Below are positions 5,981 to 6,115 of a stretch of 6,115 bases of DNA, one piece after another. The notes below the pieces were generated by a model, which worked only from the letters and a program-made list of their open reading frames with translations, was not told the DNA's origin and searched no databases. Position 1 is the first letter of the stretch; each line of letters begins with the position of its first letter. Source of the stretch: Nanobdellota archaeon. Its GTDB lineage: Archaea; Nanobdellota; Nanobdellia; Woesearchaeales; JAGLGH01. The stretch covers positions 1 to 6,115 of the forward strand of contig JAGLGH010000103.1 of NCBI GenBank assembly GCA_023144115.1, written 5' to 3'. A program made the position numbers and the translations under genes.

Positions 5981-6115
5981 TCAGAACAACTTATCAAGAA
6001 CATCCATTGTATAGAGTATTGTTGCATGAGCCTGAGCTCTTGAAGGATAGAATGCCTTTTGTTTCTTATGGACTGTAAATATCCTTACTTGATTGATGAG
6101 ATGAATCTGCTGTGT
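5981..6115 (-). CDS. C-terminal end of an unrecognised protein (partial)
   Basis: An uninterrupted minus-strand frame enters from the right edge and gives 44 residues before a TGA at 5981-5983. The start lies outside the window. The peptide has a basic strand-like part (INQVRIFTVHKKQKAFYPSR) followed by a probable amphipathic C-terminal helix (AHATILYTMDVLDKLF). GC in this stretch is close to that of topA and above that of the following gap, which supports coding. No other frame in this stretch is open for more than a few codons on the plus strand. I do not recognise the family and assign no function. Same orientation as topA, but with 180 bp between the stop and the topA start and a separate topA TATA box, so probably not one transcript. 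Confidence 0.55.
   Translation of the reverse strand, partial: TQQIHLINQVRIFTVHKKQKAFYPSRAQAHATILYTMDVLDKLF

Noticed and set aside
6088..6105. C-box-like TGATGA on the plus strand, possible C/D box sRNA
   Set aside because: It lies within the edge coding frame, lacks the expected purine before TGATGA, and no matching D box or internal C'/D' pair is visible before the window ends.

Overview
The window looks like a piece of an AT-rich archaeal chromosome, probably from a small-genome lineage such as DPANN (Woesearchaeota or Pacearchaeota-like). This rests on an archaeal-type Bud32 kinase, an archaeal-type topoisomerase I with three C-terminal zinc ribbons, and a tRNA-Gln with an A1-U72 pair and no encoded CCA. 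It also rests on archaeal TATA boxes centred about 25-28 bp ahead of most start codons, with no Shine-Dalgarno sequences, as expected for leaderless transcripts. The exact lineage cannot be fixed from the sequence alone.

Layout from left to right. A tRNA-Gln(CTG) gene lies on the minus strand (35-107). Diverging from it on the plus strand is bud32 (183-782), the kinase/ATPase subunit of the KEOPS complex that makes t6A on tRNAs. Two more plus-strand genes follow, each with its own TATA box: a P-loop kinase of the AAA_33/predicted-kinase type (842-1417) and a stand-alone RibD_C/dihydrofolate-reductase-like protein (1472-2188). Converging on these from the minus strand are a 96-residue protein I cannot assign (2197-2487) and, 15 bp upstream of it, a SAMHD1/dGTPase-like HD phosphohydrolase (2503-3480) with a complete metal site. 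Then come topA (3548-5800, minus) and, at the right edge, the C-terminal 44 codons of an unrecognised minus-strand gene (5981-6115).

The outer genes (tRNA, bud32, topA) are core housekeeping and have moderate GC, roughly 35-43% in the lines I counted by hand. The central block from about 836 to 2500 is mostly much poorer in GC (about 15-30% in most sampled lines). It carries accessory genes whose closest remembered relatives are bacterial: a nucleotide-like kinase, a pteridine/pyrimidine reductase-like enzyme, and the HD protein with its small partner. The simplest reading is a small accessory, probably transferred, cluster set between two core genes. All three recognisable members plausibly act on nucleotides or nucleotide-derived cofactors. 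Because each plus-strand gene has its own promoter and the cluster is convergent, I do not claim that they form one system.

Four start codons were moved downstream of the longest possible reading frame (bud32, the kinase, the reductase and topA), because the TATA box position only makes sense with the inner methionine. No CRISPR array, insertion sequence, attachment site or origin was seen.
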